Positions 23,747 to 25,213 of a DNA stretch of 25,213 nucleotides are shown here, in pieces. The DNA lies in the NCBI GenBank assembly GCA_020425885.1, contig JAGQRA010000605.1, forward strand, positions 1 to 25,213. The letters run 5' to 3'. Below the pieces are notes generated by a model. It was not told the DNA's origin and made no database searches. It saw only the letters and a list, made by a program, of their open reading frames with translations. The position numbers and the translations under genes are program-made. Origin of the DNA: Planctomycetota bacterium. GTDB lineage: Bacteria; Planctomycetota; UBA1135; UBA2386. Each line of letters opens with the position of its first letter. Positions within the stretch are counted from its first letter, which is position 1.

Positions 23747-24787
23747 ATGCCACTGCCTTCACACGACTCCCCGCTCGCCCGCCTCCGCCTCGGCTTCGCC
23801 GGACCAGGTGGCTGTGACGAGCCGCACCTGTCGGTGGACGGCATGACACCGATCGGCCCCAACCTGTCGCATTGGCCCGGCAACCGCACGCCGCCGCAGT
23901 GGAAGGCCGACCTCAGCACGGGTATCGCGTTCCGCTTCATGCGCGCCGCGGCGGACGAGCAGGCGGCGTTCCTCGGCGACGTCGAACTCGTCGTCAACGA
24001 TCACTTCGACACCGACGGCTTCTGCTCGCTGCTCGCCATCCTGCGGCCCGACTGCGCCGCCGTGCGCGAGGAGCTGCTGCTGGCGGCGGCCGCGACCGGC
24101 GACTTCGGCAGCTGGCAGACCTGGCGCGGCTTCGCCATCGACCGCATCATCGCCCGCATCGCCGCCCCGGAATCGCCGGTACACAACGTGTTCGCGCGGA
24201 TCGTCGACGACGGCGAGCGCGCCCTGCGGCGCTACGAGTGGCTGATCGAGAACGCCGAGTCGGTGCTCGATCATCCGGGCGGCTACCGCGCGCTGTTCGC
24301 CGACAAGATGGCGACGGTGCAGGAGGAGATCGAGAACGGGCTGCGCGGCGCCGTCGATCGGCGCCCGATCGCCGGCACCGGCTGCGCGGTCCTCACCAGC
24401 ACAGGGCCCCTGCACCGCATGACGCTCAACACGCTGGCGGCGGCGTGGCAGGTGTTGCACGTCGACCACGGCAATGACGGAACGCGCTACCGCTATCACG
24501 ATCGCACCGAGTCCTGGTTCGAACTGGTGACCGTCAGGACGCCGCCGCGTCGCGACCTGCGCCCGTTGGCGCAACGGCTCGGCGAACTCGAACCGGCCCA
24601 CGACGGCGCCAGCTGGTGCGCCGACGCGCCGACCGACCCGATCCCCGAGCTCTACTTCGGCGTGCCCGCGCCACAGGAATACGGCCAGCTCACGCGCGAG
24701 CTGCGCCCCAGCTCGCTCGCTGTCGACCGCGTCATGGCCGAGTTCGCCGCATTCTTCGGCACCCCGGCGCCCACCCCTGCGACATGA
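23747..24787 (+). CDS. DUF6687-like protein with an NDHFDTDG motif
   Basis: 346 residues, soluble, no signal peptide. I believe it belongs to the DUF6687 family: LSHWPGNRTP (40-49), DLSTGIAFRF (55-64) and NDHFDTDGFCSLLAILRP (84-101) match my memory of that family. The HFDTDG motif resembles the DxDG metal-binding motif of DHH phosphoesterases, so a metal-dependent hydrolase function is conceivable but unproven. The function of the family is unknown. ATG 23747 has no clear Shine-Dalgarno sequence and a slightly later start is possible. Its stop overlaps the start of the ABC permease gene as ATGA, implying translational coupling and a possible link to uptake of a sugar or sugar-like compound. 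Confidence 0.75.
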   Translation: MPLPSHDSPLARLRLGFAGPGGCDEPHLSVDGMTPIGPNLSHWPGNRTPPQWKADLSTGIAFRFMRAAADEQAAFLGDVELVVNDHFDTDGFCSLLAILRPDCAAVREELLLAAAATGDFGSWQTWRGFAIDRIIARIAAPESPVHNVFARIVDDGERALRRYEWLIENAESVLDHPGGYRALFADKMATVQEEIENGLRGAVDRRPIAGTGCAVLTSTGPLHRMTLNTLAAAWQVLHVDHGNDGTRYRYHDRTESWFELVTVRTPPRRDLRPLAQRLGELEPAHDGASWCADAPTDPIPELYFGVPAPQEYGQLTRELRPSSLAVDRVMAEFAAFFGTPAPTPAT

Positions 24788-25213
24788 GCCGAGCTTCGCC
24801 CGTCCTGCGCGCGCTCACGGCTTTCGTCCTGGTCCTCGCTCTCGGCGCGGTGTTCCACGGCGGCGGCGCCTTCTTCCAACCGCAGCTTCACCTCGATCTG
24901 CTCGGCGCGCTCGGCGTCGTCGGGCTGTGCTCGCTCGGCCAATGCGTGGTCATCCTCGGCGGCGGCATCGATCTCTCGGTGGGCGCCGTGGTCGGCCTGG
25001 CCGGCATGGTGTTCTCGGGTCTGCAGCTGCAGGCCGGATGGCCGTGGCCGCCGGAGCTGATCGCGACGGTCCTGGTCGGCGCCGCGGTCGGCTTGATCAA
25101 CGGCGTGCTCGTGACTCGCCATCGGGTGCAACCGTTCCTCGCCACGCTGGCCATGATGGTGATCGCCCGCGGCCTCGCCCGCTTCGTGCCCGAACTCGCC
25201 GGTCTACCGGCCA
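24784..25213 (+). CDS. RbsC-type sugar ABC transporter permease (3' partial)
   Basis: The frame is open from ATG 24784 to the window end, giving 143 residues of a protein that normally has about 320. Hydrophobic helices begin at residue about 9. The family signature GGGIDLSVGAVVGLAGM is present, followed by a VGLINGVLVTRHRVQPFLATL segment and MMVIARGLARF, typical of the inner-membrane permeases of ribose, xylose or autoinducer-2 importers (BPD_transp_2). It would pair with an ATPase and a periplasmic binding protein, expected outside the window. Its ATG overlaps the preceding stop (ATGA). The substrate cannot be told from this fragment. Confidence 0.9.
   Translation, partial: MSRASPVLRALTAFVLVLALGAVFHGGGAFFQPQLHLDLLGALGVVGLCSLGQCVVILGGGIDLSVGAVVGLAGMVFSGLQLQAGWPWPPELIATVLVGAAVGLINGVLVTRHRVQPFLATLAMMVIARGLARFVPELAGLPA

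Overview
The window is a GC-rich, densely coded bacterial chromosome segment. It carries 19 protein-coding genes (two cut by the window edges) and one tRNA. I see no insertion sequence, prophage gene or CRISPR array. The host is probably a member of the Planctomycetota or a similar heterotroph. This is inferred from a DUF5916/CBM9-like outer-membrane-type protein, a secreted protein of a style I associate with uncultured Planctomycetota, a bacterial Ras-like GTPase cassette, unsaturated-uronate catabolism and the base composition. No rRNA or phylum-diagnostic marker is present, so this assignment is tentative.

Layout. (1) 1-9314, carbon and redox metabolism. The 3' part of glcE (glycolate oxidase FAD subunit) converges on a minus-strand operon: GH88 unsaturated glucuronyl hydrolase, SDR oxidoreductase, then KDG kinase. 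A KDPG aldolase diverges from that operon. Together these could turn unsaturated uronyl oligosaccharides into pyruvate and glyceraldehyde-3-phosphate. Next come a hybrid histidine kinase, glcF and a TPR-like anchored protein, joined by two ATGA overlaps. (2) 9381-14065, envelope and surface, all on the minus strand: a secreted hypothetical protein, a DUF5916 barrel protein and a PilT-type retraction ATPase. (3) 14247-21402, on the plus strand: polyphosphate kinase 1, a NarX/DegS-like histidine kinase and its NarL-type regulator, a Ras/Rab-like small GTPase, a short coiled-coil protein, and a membrane protein with an N-terminal sensor-like domain. (4) 21460-25213: a small orphan protein, a MoaD/ThiS-like protein with a BNR-repeat protein, tRNA-Asp with a good terminator and plausible promoter, then a DUF6687-like protein coupled to a sugar ABC permease that runs off the window.

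The most interesting part is 16760-21402. A two-component pair is followed on the same strand by a Ras-like GTPase and two further proteins that share a short N-terminal motif with each other. The larger one resembles OmpA-family partners of bacterial GTPases but lacks a recognisable OmpA end. It reads like a membrane-linked GTPase signalling module. The second point of interest is the splitting of glycolate oxidase: glcE and glcF are 6.3 kb apart, with a uronate/Entner-Doudoroff cassette between them, and glcF is translationally coupled to a sensor kinase. No stretch longer than 300 bases lacks a gene; the largest gap is 23511-23746, described below.
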